Shown piece by piece: positions 16,367 through 24,371 of a DNA stretch of 31,341 nt. The notes under the pieces were generated by a model. That model saw only the letters and a list, made by a program, of their open reading frames with translations, was not told the DNA's origin and ran no database searches. The DNA is from Methylocystaceae bacterium (GTDB lineage Bacteria > Pseudomonadota > Alphaproteobacteria > Rhizobiales > Beijerinckiaceae). The DNA lies in assembly GCA_003152255.1 (NCBI GenBank), contig PLZT01000146.1:1-31341 (forward strand), given 5' to 3'. How positions within the stretch are numbered: the first letter of the stretch is position 1; every line of letters starts with the position of its first letter. The position numbers and the translations under genes were made by a program.

Positions 16367-16507
16367 CCCTCTCCCCGCGAGCGGGGAGAGGGTTGGGGTG
16401 AGGGGCGTGGGGCTTATCCGCGCCTCGACCGCCTTGTCGATGTAACGCACATCGCGGGCGAATGCCCCGAGCCCCTCACCCTCCCTCTCCCCGCGAGCGG
16501 GAAGAGG
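16367..16507 (+). repeat. composite palindromic element, copy A
   Basis: Two inverted hairpins of CCCTCTCCCCGC/GCGGGGAGAGGG type (16367-16392, and 16484-16507 with one mismatch) bracket a spacer. Inner edges are conserved with copies B and C. On the left a TTGGGGTGAGGGGC block follows the hairpin; on the right CGGGCGAATGCCCCGAG precedes CCCCTCACCCT. The element lies between lemA and the M48 protease gene, reading in the direction of those genes. Confidence 0.75.
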
Positions 16508-16557
16508 AGGTAAAACGCCGCGACACCAGACGCGGCTTGGCGACAGGATCGGCGACG

Positions 16558-17634
16558 ATGTTCAGGGCGTATGGGCTTTATTCGCATATTCAAGCCAACC
16601 GGATGCGTTCGGCCTTTCTGCTCGCCGGCTTTGTCGTGCTGCTGATCGCGCTGATGTTCTCCTTCGCGCTTATCTTCGAGGCGATGGGCCAGGACGCGCC
16701 GCTCGACGTGATCCTCGCGCGCGCGATCCTCGACGTGAAGCAGGGCTGGCCGCTGGCCTTCGGCGCGGCGGGCGTTTGGTTCTGCATCGCATATCTCTTT
16801 CACCATAACATGATCGACTACGCCACGGGTTCGGCCGGCATAGAGCGCGCGCAGGCGCCGCGGCTCTATAATCTGCTGGAGAATCTGTGCATCTCCCGCG
16901 GCATTCCGATTCCGAGGCTGAAGATCATCGAGGACGGCGCGCTCAACGCCTTCGCCAGCGGCCTGCGCGACGGCAATTACAGCATATCGGTGACGCGCGG
17001 ATTGCTCGATCATCTGACCGACGCGGAGGTCGAGGCGGTGCTCGGCCACGAGCTGACGCATATCCGCAATCGCGACACGCAGATGATGGTGATCGCGACG
17101 ATTTTCGCCGGCATTTTCGCCTTCGCCGCCGATCTCACCTTCCGTAGTTGGAACTTCCCGTTCGGCTTCTCGCCGCGCCGCGACAATTCGCGCGAGGATC
17201 GCAGCGGCGGCGGCGGCGCCGTCATCGCGATAGTGATCGCGCTGGTGGTCATCGCGCTGAGCTTCGGCGTCTCCGTGCTGATCCGCTTCGCCCTGTCGCG
17301 CTCGCGCGAATATCTCGCCGACGCCGGCTCCGTCGAACTGACCAAAAATCCCGACGCGATGATCTCGGCGCTGCGCAAAATCTCCGCCAACGCGACGATC
17401 CCCGCCATGCCCTCGCGCATGCAGGCCTTCTTCATCGAGAGCCCGGCGCTGCTGCCAGAGGGCGGCTGGCTCGCGACGCACCCGCCGATCGAGGACCGCA
17501 TCGCCGCGCTGGTGGAATTCGCCGGCGGCCGCGACGAACCGGCGCCCGTGTCGGTCGAAGCGCCGCCGCCGCCGTCCTTCCTGCCGCCGGGCGTCGGGCC
17601 GAACGCCCCGCCGCCGCTGGGTCCGTGGGGGTGA
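16558..17634 (+). CDS. M48 family membrane zinc metalloprotease (HtpX-like)
   Basis: The 358-residue protein starts MFRAYGLYSHIQANRMRS; an upstream in-frame start would read through the repeat element. Two transmembrane spans (about 18-42 and 65-85) precede the peptidase domain with the zinc motif HELTH (H164, E165, H168) and the third ligand E251 in SREYLADAGS. Two further hydrophobic segments lie between (about 176-192 and 221-247). The C-terminus after about 325 is a proline-rich tail (PPPPSFLPPG). Such proteins degrade misfolded membrane proteins. The LemA gene 220 bp upstream supports a shared envelope-stress role. Confidence 0.9.
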   Translation: MFRAYGLYSHIQANRMRSAFLLAGFVVLLIALMFSFALIFEAMGQDAPLDVILARAILDVKQGWPLAFGAAGVWFCIAYLFHHNMIDYATGSAGIERAQAPRLYNLLENLCISRGIPIPRLKIIEDGALNAFASGLRDGNYSISVTRGLLDHLTDAEVEAVLGHELTHIRNRDTQMMVIATIFAGIFAFAADLTFRSWNFPFGFSPRRDNSREDRSGGGGAVIAIVIALVVIALSFGVSVLIRFALSRSREYLADAGSVELTKNPDAMISALRKISANATIPAMPSRMQAFFIESPALLPEGGWLATHPPIEDRIAALVEFAGGRDEPAPVSVEAPPPPSFLPPGVGPNAPPPLGPWG

Positions 17635-18031
17635 GGGTTGAAGTCCGGCGCGTAGAACCCTGCATGCCGCAAGCGGTTGCCGTTGGACCGCATTGGGACC
17701 CAATCGGGTCATCGCTGCCGCCACGGCAGAGATGAGAAATTCGGGCATATAATGTAAAAACCGAGGAGTAACAAACTAGCGACTGAAATGAGATATGGCT
17801 TTGTGTGATATTTTTGTCACAAAGCTTGTGACATTTTTACCACAACTCTAATTTTTTTCTCCAATCTATGGCGTCTTATGCCATTATTGCTTGTCCCAAA
17901 TCGAGGCGGAGCCTAACCTCTTGGCGGTCCTTCGTAGGATACCGCCTTTCGTAAGTTCATTACAAAGGTGAGTCGTTGGGCGCCCGGCGCGGCGCCGCCA
18001 GCGCGGTTTGTGTATTCGTGTGTGGCTGAGC
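17635..18031. other. AT-rich gene-free region before the DnaA-like gene
   Basis: About 400 bp without a gene. 17740-17900 is strikingly AT-rich compared with the rest of the window and holds the palindrome at 17815-17833. No RNA gene or DnaA-box cluster (TTATCCACA) is visible. It probably contains the promoter of the gene at 18032. Confidence 0.5.
17815..17833. promoter_or_regulatory. operator-like palindrome TGTCACAA-AGC-TTGTGACA
   Basis: An exact 8-bp inverted repeat with a 3-bp spacer lies in AT-rich DNA about 200 bp upstream of the gene at 18032. The form fits a dimeric winged-helix or HTH regulator site. It is not a known consensus that I recognise; a CRP/FNR-like site would have 6 bp between TGTGA and TCACA. 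It may control the DnaA-like gene. Confidence 0.45.
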
Positions 18032-18325
18032 ATGTCTGAAGGCAACCACTCAATTACTGAACTAGAGGACGCCCAAAAGCGTCGCTGGAAAAAGATTCAA
18101 GCCCGGCTACGAGCGCAATTAGGAGAGAGTCTGTACAATTCGTGGTTCAGCCGGCTCGAGTTTCAGGCCATGGATGACGGAGAGGCGACGCTCATCGCCC
18201 CGACCAGTTTTATGAAAATGTGGATTGACGAGCATTATTTGGATCAGTTGCAGGCCGAGTTTTCGCTTGAGTTTGGCGATATCCAGCAAATTTCGATCGC
18301 TGTGCGCCCCTCCTCGTCCGCTTGA
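18032..18325 (+). CDS. stand-alone DnaA domain I-like protein
   Basis: The 97-residue protein (MSEGNHSITELEDAQKRRWKK...) matches the N-terminal domain (domain I) of DnaA: W-x2-I-x3-L-x4-GE-x-L-x2-SWF near 19-42, then ATLIAPTSFMKMWIDEHYLDQL, the typical TL-x-APT-x-F-x3-WI-x2-HY pattern. In DnaA this domain mediates self-assembly and contacts DnaB helicase and regulators. Here the AAA+ and DNA-binding domains are absent, and the sequence after the stop has no AAA+ motifs, so it is not a simple truncation within view. The start follows a weak ribosome site. It might modulate DnaA by hetero-oligomer formation; this is inference. A phage or plasmid relic is the alternative. Confidence 0.8.
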   Translation: MSEGNHSITELEDAQKRRWKKIQARLRAQLGESLYNSWFSRLEFQAMDDGEATLIAPTSFMKMWIDEHYLDQLQAEFSLEFGDIQQISIAVRPSSSA

Positions 18326-18943
18326 GCTCGGCGGCGGTCGCGGAACAAAAGCCCCTCACGCTCCCAGTTGAATGCCCTCGTCGTGGATGGGATTTGGTGG
18401 GTCCAGATCGAGCATTTGCGTCCGACGCGCCCTGCTGGCGGGATCAAGCGGGCAATGAGCACCCAGCCAGAGTTAGCAAGATCGGATGGATAAAGCAGGT
18501 CGCGACGGCGGCGGCAAGGCTATGCTCTAGTTTCTACAATAGCCGCTCCCAAAGGGATTGAACAACTTGCGCGGAATCACATCTGATTCTCACGGCTCGA
18601 CTTCCTTCGGGATCGGCTGTTAGTGTTGCTGGTCGAAAACAATTTAATTTACTTTTCTGCCTTACCCATGCCTTCATCGCATCGAGATGATACGGGCGCC
18701 AGTGGCGTTCGCGAGTCCAGTGGCATTCACGAGTAAAGAGGACCCTCCGTAAATGTCATTCGCGACGCGGCTCGCGCTTCAGAGCAAATCAAACGGATTT
18801 AGTCCACTGGGGCTTTGGACTGTTGGCGGAGTGGCGCCCGCGGCGGATCGGACCGGCTCGACTTCTCTTCGGCCGCGGCTTCCTCCCCTGATCTTGCCGC
18901 GCCTTTTGAAAGATGCGGCGCGGTCGAAGGCTTGAGGGCGAGC
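18326..18943. other. 618-bp region without a clear gene
   Basis: Several frames are open for 60-80 codons but none has a ribosome site with plausible protein composition. It contains an 18-bp tandem repeat at 18699-18734 and a GC-rich end near 18840. It may be a decayed mobile or coding region between two genes of unusual type. Confidence 0.4.
18699..18734 (+). repeat. tandem 18-bp direct repeat
   Basis: CCAGTGGCGTTCGCGAGT is followed immediately by CCAGTGGCATTCACGAGT (16 of 18 identical). A degenerate echo (GTCATTCGCGACG) lies about 20 bp later. It may be a short tandem array for a regulator or a relic of coding sequence. Confidence 0.5.
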
Positions 18944-19582
18944 ATGTCGACCCTTGGTCAAACGGAGGTTTTTGAGGCTTGCCGCGCGTTATACAAGATG
19001 GCGGGAGAGGACTTTATGTTGCGGCCGCTCATTAGGCATGTGGAAATCATTCCAGCAAGCTCAAGCCAAGTATATTATATTCAGACAAAAACCAATCGCG
19101 TTAAGTTTGTCGTTGAGTTTGATCAAACATACGTTAGTGAGAGCACATTTCCACTAATGAAGCTTCCATTACTGTTTAAATCTAGTATTTGTGGTAAATA
19201 TCCTGGAAATTTAGAGGTTAAGTTGGACGACGCTGAACACACAGCCTTGATACGCGCGTTTTTGCTTGGCGTAAAGGCGCCAATTGTTGTCGAAAAAAGC
19301 GCGCTTGCGACACGTTACAAAGTTATTATTCAACTCTCATCGACATTTTTTGTCGACTGCGGAGAATTGATCGACGAAGGCAGCGACCTTACGTCTGATG
19401 TGATTTGTGACCGCGTCGGTATAAGCCTTTATGACAAGTCGAAAGATTTCTTTCAGAGCCCGCGGGAGGGGTTGGCGGTGTGGAGCGCCCGCGCGGCCCA
19501 GGAGCTTTTCGGAATGCCAAAGCCTTCAGCGGAAACCTATTGGCCGACTGTTTCGCAAAAAGGGGAAGCGGCGCCTAGCTGA
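18944..19582 (+). CDS. hypothetical protein of atypical composition
   Basis: The 212-residue protein starts MSTLGQTEVFEACRALYKM at 18944 behind GAGGG; an earlier start would add low-complexity residues. It is soluble, with mixed alpha/beta character (HVEIIPASSSQVYYIQ, VKFVVEFDQTYV, YKVIIQLSSTFFVDC). No signal peptide or membrane span is visible, and I recognise no family. The central part (about 19050-19440) is much richer in A and T than neighbouring genes, which suggests recent transfer. It follows the DnaA domain I gene on the same strand at a distance of 618 bp. Confidence 0.6.
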   Translation: MSTLGQTEVFEACRALYKMAGEDFMLRPLIRHVEIIPASSSQVYYIQTKTNRVKFVVEFDQTYVSESTFPLMKLPLLFKSSICGKYPGNLEVKLDDAEHTALIRAFLLGVKAPIVVEKSALATRYKVIIQLSSTFFVDCGELIDEGSDLTSDVICDRVGISLYDKSKDFFQSPREGLAVWSARAAQELFGMPKPSAETYWPTVSQKGEAAPS

Positions 19583-19619
19583 CAACGTGGCCGCCATCCT
19601 TGCTGTCGGGCGCGGTTTA

Positions 19620-21056
19620 TCAGCGAACGCCGAATAGCGGCAGAACTCTCGGGAAGCGGCGCCGGGGTCGCGGCGCCTCGGCCGGCTTGTCGGCCGCGGA
19701 AACGCTTTCGAGCGGCGCTCCATTGCGCTGCAACGCCAGCTCGCGCAAGGAGTCGTAAATTGGGGCGGAGCGCAGCAGGCTCGGCGCGAGCATGGCGGCG
19801 AAGCAGGCCCCGAGCATCGGCAGCAGCAGATCCACGTTGGCGGTCATTTCCGTCGCGAGGACGATTCCCGTCAGCGGCGCGCGAACGACGCCGGTGAAGA
19901 ACGCCGCCATTCCGACCACGGCGAAGCCCACGGGCTGAAGCTCAAGGCCCGGAAAGACGAACTGGCAAATTCGCCCGTAGATCAACCCGAGCTGCGCGCC
20001 CAAAACGAGCATTGGCGCGAATATTCCCCCGGGCGTCGCGGTGGCGTAGGAAACCGCGCCGAAGCCAAAGCGGAAAAAGAAGACGAACAACAGCGCGGCG
20101 AGCGGCTGGGTTCCAAGCAGCGTGTTTTGAGTGATCGCGTCGCCGCCGCCGACGATGTCCGGCGCCAGCCACGCCAGCGCGCCGACCACCGCTCCGGTGA
20201 GCGCCGCATAGAGGCCGACGCGACGCCGGTCGAGACTTTGCGCCAATGAGATGACCCCCAGCAGCGGCGCCTCGCAGTAAAGCACCGCGGCGCCGCCCGC
20301 GATGAAGCCAAACAAAAAATACAGCCCCCTCACTTCGGCGCCGACATCAGCCAGTTTCCCGACATGGAAATCCGGCGCGTTTCCGAGGATCGCCTGCGAC
20401 ACCGAAATCGCGGTCGCGGACGCGCCGATCGCCGCTATCGCGGTGTGAAGCTCGAACTCCCGGGTCAATTCCTCCAACACGAATATCGCCCCGGCGACCG
20501 GCGCGTTGAAGGCGGCGGCGAGCCCCGCCCCCGCGCCGGCGGCGAGCAAGACGCGAGAATTCCGCCAGCCCAGACGGAACCACTCCCCAAAGAGATTGCC
20601 GATGGTCGCGCCCATCTGCACGCTCGGCCCCTCGCGACCGAGCGCAAGTCCCGAGCCGATAGCCAGCACGCCGCCAAAAAACTTGATCGGAATTAATATC
20701 GGCGGGGCTGGAGGCAGCTCCTCGCGCAACACGCTCTCGACATGGGGAATGCCGCTGCCGGAAGCATGCGGCGAAAATCGCCGAACCAACCAGGCGGCGA
20801 GCGCTGTCGCGGCGGCGCAGACCAGCACCGCCAAACAAAAGCCCACGGCCGCCTGGCCCCGCGCCCAAAGAACGAAAGCGTCCCGCAGCCGATCGGCATT
20901 CGTGAGCACGAGCCGAAACGCCGCGCTTACAACTCCAGTGCCCGCGCCGACGACAAGCGAAACCAGCCCGACCGCCAACAGATCGACGGCGCTGTCCCGC
21001 TCCTTCAGTGCGAGAGGCGCCGAGAGCTGGCCTTCCATTTGCCCTGGCTCATGCAT
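19620..21056 (-). CDS. CLC-type chloride/proton antiporter
   Basis: The 478-residue protein contains the CLC ion-pathway motifs GSGIPHVE (100-107, serine S101), GREGPSVQ (140-147, gating E142) and GGIFAPML, and a matching tyrosine in RSAPIYDSLREL. E196 in FVLEEL corresponds to the proton glutamate (E203) of E. coli ClcA, so this is predicted to exchange two Cl- for one H+. The C-terminus lacks CBS domains. The start at 21056 (ATG) is a choice; another ATG lies six codons on and ribosome signals are weak for both. No partner gene is near. Confidence 0.9.
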   Translation of the reverse strand: MHEPGQMEGQLSAPLALKERDSAVDLLAVGLVSLVVGAGTGVVSAAFRLVLTNADRLRDAFVLWARGQAAVGFCLAVLVCAAATALAAWLVRRFSPHASGSGIPHVESVLREELPPAPPILIPIKFFGGVLAIGSGLALGREGPSVQMGATIGNLFGEWFRLGWRNSRVLLAAGAGAGLAAAFNAPVAGAIFVLEELTREFELHTAIAAIGASATAISVSQAILGNAPDFHVGKLADVGAEVRGLYFLFGFIAGGAAVLYCEAPLLGVISLAQSLDRRRVGLYAALTGAVVGALAWLAPDIVGGGDAITQNTLLGTQPLAALLFVFFFRFGFGAVSYATATPGGIFAPMLVLGAQLGLIYGRICQFVFPGLELQPVGFAVVGMAAFFTGVVRAPLTGIVLATEMTANVDLLLPMLGACFAAMLAPSLLRSAPIYDSLRELALQRNGAPLESVSAADKPAEAPRPRRRFPRVLPLFGVR

Positions 21057-21344
21057 CGTCGTTCCCGACTGGTCCCTGACCTTGGAAAGAATCAAAACAG
21101 TATCAGAACCCAGCGACGAGACATAGACCGACTGGGAAATCGCGGGCGCCAGCGGCCCTCCGAGTCTTGGGCGCCGAGCGGCGGATTCATGCGACGAAAC
21201 CCCCTCGCCCGTCGGCTCCTGGCGCGAAGCGGCTGCGCGGAAGCATCCTCCTTCGCTTGCGCATTCTGGGGACAAGCGGACGCTCTTATAGCCGGGCTGG
21301 ACAAGCGAAGATGATCCACACGCCGCAAGTCAGCTCTTCGAGAG

Positions 21345-22604
21345 CTACGCCGGGCTTTCCAGAAAGAACCGCAGCATTTCGCGCGACGCGTCGGGCCCGT
21401 TCTGATCAGTGTATGAACCTTCCGGGCTGCCCCCAGACCAGGCATGTCCCAATCCGTCGATGGCCCAGTGTTCTATCTGGGGAACCCCGCTCGCGGTTGT
21501 GGTCACGCTGCGCGTATAGGCGCGGCCGCCCATGAAGCCGTCGTATTGCGTCTCCCGTAAGGTGTCGGCGAGGCCGACGCGAGCGTCGGCAAGGATCATT
21601 TCGGCGTTCGACGGGTGTACCGTTTGATCCGACATGCCATGAAAAACAATGGTGCGAACATGGTCATTCGTTCCCTTGCGACGAGTCTTCCTTGGCGCCG
21701 ACGCCACGGAGCTCGGTCCGCCGCGCATGGCGGCGAATGCCGAAACCACGTCGGTGGCGGACCCATGAGCGAGGCCTGAGTGAACGCCTGTCGCGGCGTA
21801 AAGCTCGGGATAGGTGACGCTCATGATCGCGGCCATGGCGCCCCCGGCCGAAAGGCCCGCCACATAAACCCGCTTGGCGTCGATATTGAAATCCGTCATG
21901 ATCGCGCGCGTTATCCCGGCGATAATGCTGGGCTCCCCCGCATCGCGGATCTGGTCCTTGATATTGAACCAATTCCAGCATGCCGATTGATTGGCGTGCA
22001 TCGGTTGCCTCGGATAGGCGACGATGAAGCCGTGCTCTTCAGAGAGCCGGTTCATGCCGGTCCCCATCGCGAAGTCGTCGGGGTTCTGAGTGCAGCCGTG
22101 GAGCATGATAACCAAAGGAAGCGTCCGGCCTTCCGCGTTGCTGGGGACGTAAACCTTGTAGTCTCTGGACCCCGCCTCGCAGGTGAAGGTTCTCGTGAGA
22201 TAGGCCGCCCCTTGTGGAACTAGCACCAACGGCGCTTTGCGCGATTTCGCGAACGGCGCGGGGCCGTGGCCGAAGTTCGGAAGATTGGCTTGACGCAATA
22301 GCGTCAGGACTTCTCCCAACGGCCTTCTCATTCGCCCGGCGGGACGTTGTTCGGCGGTGGAAGCCTGTGCGCGACGCCTCTCAATCCCCGCATCCTGTCG
22401 GGGCTGTTCGAACGCATCCGCGCTCTCGGCGCCGTCAATTGGCGGCGTGATCAATAGAGGGCTTTCGGCCGTCTGTTGGTCCGGCGAAACGTCGTGCCGT
22501 CGCCCCGATAGGGCGCGCTGGATCACCCGCGTCGCCTCGATGACGTCTTGCGCGCGCGTGAGCTTCGTGGCGTGCCGCATGGCGGCGCTGAAGACCGTTT
22601 TCAT
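21345..22604 (-). CDS. PHB-depolymerase-type esterase
   Basis: The 419-residue protein has a long, variable N-terminus (1-135), then an esterase domain of the PhaZ/LpqC-like family: HGCTQNPDDFA oxyanion motif (169-179), nucleophile S252 in GLSAGGAM, D326 in MSDQTVHP and H387 in GLGHAWSGG. There is no signal peptide, so a cytoplasmic or granule-bound role is likelier than secretion. In PHB-storing methanotrophs it could act on intracellular polyhydroxybutyrate or another polyester; substrate not shown. The gene starts 36 bp after the ribbon-helix-helix gene, so the two are likely one transcription unit. Confidence 0.88.
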   Translation of the reverse strand: MKTVFSAAMRHATKLTRAQDVIEATRVIQRALSGRRHDVSPDQQTAESPLLITPPIDGAESADAFEQPRQDAGIERRRAQASTAEQRPAGRMRRPLGEVLTLLRQANLPNFGHGPAPFAKSRKAPLVLVPQGAAYLTRTFTCEAGSRDYKVYVPSNAEGRTLPLVIMLHGCTQNPDDFAMGTGMNRLSEEHGFIVAYPRQPMHANQSACWNWFNIKDQIRDAGEPSIIAGITRAIMTDFNIDAKRVYVAGLSAGGAMAAIMSVTYPELYAATGVHSGLAHGSATDVVSAFAAMRGGPSSVASAPRKTRRKGTNDHVRTIVFHGMSDQTVHPSNAEMILADARVGLADTLRETQYDGFMGGRAYTRSVTTTASGVPQIEHWAIDGLGHAWSGGSPEGSYTDQNGPDASREMLRFFLESPA

Positions 22605-22640
22605 TCTTTCATCCTCATGGGAGAAGCTATGCCCGGGTGA

Positions 22641-23060
22641 TCACCCGATGCGATCGGAGAGCGCCGCCTTGACTGCTTTGCTGGCGTGGAGAGCGCCAAG
22701 GACGGTGATCGATTCAATTGTCGCGAGCGCGAGTTCGGGCGTGACGTCTTCCGCGATTGCCGCAAGCCCGACGACCTGTATGCGCAGCTTGCCGCCCGCG
22801 GCCTTCACCGCTTCCAACTCTTCGCGGCTATAGCGTCGCAATCCAAGTTCGAGTGTGTGCCTCACGATCGATTGCTTGACGGCGTCCGCGTGAGCGGCGA
22901 ACTGGTTGCGGATCGCCGTCCTGATGAAGTCGGTGCGATTGGAATAGAAGCCCTCGCGCACCAACAAATCGATATGGCCGAGGTCAACGAATCCGATGTT
23001 GATTGTGATTTTCTCGCTCTCGCCCGGCTTGTCGCCTAGTCGGTGTATTTCCCCGGCCAT
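22641..23060 (-). CDS. ribbon-helix-helix (CopG-type) regulator
   Basis: The 139-residue protein starts MAGEIHRLGDKPGES behind GAGAGGAAG. A ribbon-helix-helix fold follows: strand KITINIGFVDL, then helix LLVREGF and SNRTDFIRTAIRNQF (about 19-55). The C-terminal half (GLRRYSREELEAVKAAGG, VQVVGLAAIAEDV) may sense a ligand or form oligomers. It leads the unit with the esterase gene, and a 9-bp inverted repeat (23073-23103) lies just upstream, so autoregulation and control of the esterase are likely. This neighbour pairing is common in PHB-producing bacteria, to my knowledge; the specific role is inferred. Confidence 0.8.
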   Translation of the reverse strand: MAGEIHRLGDKPGESEKITINIGFVDLGHIDLLVREGFYSNRTDFIRTAIRNQFAAHADAVKQSIVRHTLELGLRRYSREELEAVKAAGGKLRIQVVGLAAIAEDVTPELALATIESITVLGALHASKAVKAALSDRIG

Positions 23061-23072
23061 CTTCCTCTCCAT

Positions 23073-23103
23073 CACCATCCAACCAGATGGTATATGGATG
23101 GTG
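23073..23103. promoter_or_regulatory. probable operator of the ribbon-helix-helix regulator
   Basis: CACCATCCA (23073-23081) is repeated inverted as TGGATGGTG (23095-23103), with an internal ACCA-G-ATGGT half-site pair between them. The array begins 13 bp upstream of the regulator's start codon. Repeated CCAT/ATGG-type half-sites are the usual target form for ribbon-helix-helix dimers binding side by side. Confidence 0.6.
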
Positions 23104-23270
23104 AATCGGGAAATTGCAACTAGAAAATTCCGTGGAGGTCAGCTCGGGACGGGGCGCCATGTCGCGGTCAGTTTGATCTTTCGGTTCGGCAAACGACAGT
23201 ACAGCCTTGGCTACGCGGCTTCGAGCCAGTTCGAAGCCAAGGGCGCAATTCGTAGCTTCAACCGCTGGAT

Positions 23271-24158
23271 TCATGCGACCAGAGCCCCCGCGCCCGCCTT
23301 CTCCCGCAAAAACCCCGCCGCCTGCTCGATCGACTCGCGCGCCTGCGGCATCAGCAACGCCGCCAGTTGCCAGCAATGCGGCGCGTCGGGCCATAGCGCG
23401 ACGCGCGCCTCGACGCCCGCCTCGACCGCGCGCGCCGCGAGCCGCGCGGAGTCGTCGCGCAGCAATTCGCTCGTGCTCGCGTGCAGCAGCAGCGGCGGCA
23501 GGCCGCGCAAATCGCCGTAGAGCGGCGAGGCCAGCGGATTTTTGGAACCCTCTTCCCCGAGATAGGCGCGCGCGGCGTTTTTCAGCATGCGGCGCGAGAA
23601 CAGCGGGTCGCTCGCCTCGTTGTCGCGCGCCGAGGCGCCGGTGACGGCGAGATCGGTCCAGGGCGAAAACAAAGCGGCGGCCGCGGGCAGCGGCAGGCCA
23701 GCGTCGCGGCGCGCAATCATCAGCGACAGGGCGAGGCCGCCGCCGGCAGAATCTCCGGCGATCACGATCCCGCCGCCGCGCTCGGCCAGCGCCGCGTAGA
23801 CCGCGCGCGCATCGTCGAGCGCCGCCGGAAAGGGATGGCGCGGCGCCAGCCGATAGGCCGGCGTGAACACGTTAAATCCCAGCGAAGCGAAAGCCGCGGA
23901 GATCGGGCGATAATGCCGCGGCGACCCCGCGAAAAAGGCGCCGCCGTGCAGATAAAGCAGCGTCGCGCCGCCGTCCCCGGCCCATTCGCCGGCGACGCCG
24001 CCGATCCGCTCGGGCCGAAAGCCGCCGGCCGGCTCGGCATGAGGCAATTGGAGATCGAACACGCGCCGCGCGTCGCGTAGCGAAGTCGCGGCTTCAAGCC
24101 CGCGCTTCACCCGCCGCCGCAAAAAGGCGCTGGCGCAACGCGGCGAAAGGCTTTTCAT
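23271..24158 (-). CDS. HSL-type alpha/beta hydrolase (esterase/lipase)
   Basis: The 295-residue protein belongs to the hormone-sensitive-lipase group. It has the oxyanion motif LHGGAFF (70-76), nucleophile S137 in GDSAGG, an acid in the segment 231-236 (ELLRDD) and H261 in APHCWQ. No signal peptide is apparent, though the N-terminus is basic. Such enzymes hydrolyse short-chain esters. It is followed on its 5' side by the composite repeat and a Sel1-repeat gene, and the functional link is unknown. Confidence 0.88.
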   Translation of the reverse strand: MKSLSPRCASAFLRRRVKRGLEAATSLRDARRVFDLQLPHAEPAGGFRPERIGGVAGEWAGDGGATLLYLHGGAFFAGSPRHYRPISAAFASLGFNVFTPAYRLAPRHPFPAALDDARAVYAALAERGGGIVIAGDSAGGGLALSLMIARRDAGLPLPAAAALFSPWTDLAVTGASARDNEASDPLFSRRMLKNAARAYLGEEGSKNPLASPLYGDLRGLPPLLLHASTSELLRDDSARLAARAVEAGVEARVALWPDAPHCWQLAALLMPQARESIEQAAGFLREKAGAGALVA

Positions 24159-24206
24159 GGCTTAAAGCTCGCAAAAAATAAGCACGGCGATCTCGCCGCC
24201 TGTCCG

Positions 24207-24358
24207 CCTCTCCCCGCTAGCGGGGAGAGGGCAGGGTGAGGGGCTCGGGGCATTGGCCCGAGCGTGGATTACGGCGGCAATCGCGCGGGGCGCTTCAGCA
24301 TCGTGGATAACATCCCCGGCCCCTCACCCCAACCCTCTCCCCGTGAAACGGGGAGAGA
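24207..24358 (-). repeat. composite palindromic element, copy B
   Basis: Same design as copies A and C but inverted in the window. On the minus strand it reads hairpin, TTGGGGTGAGGGGCCGGGG, a ~50-nt spacer, CGGGCCAATGCCCCGAG, CCCCTCACCCT, hairpin. Length 152 bp. It sits between the Sel1 gene and the hydrolase gene, both on the minus strand, so it again reads with the flanking genes. Confidence 0.75.
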
Positions 24359-24371
24359 GAGCAGCGCGCGC

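Noticed and set aside
16414..17748. 444-codon minus-strand frame across the M48 gene
   Set aside because: Antisense of the HELTH-containing protease and translated through the palindromic repeat; not protein-like.
24302..24310. DnaA-box-like TTATCCACG on the minus strand
   Set aside because: A single 8-of-9 match inside a composite repeat spacer; no cluster, no AT-rich unwinding region, no origin genes beside it.
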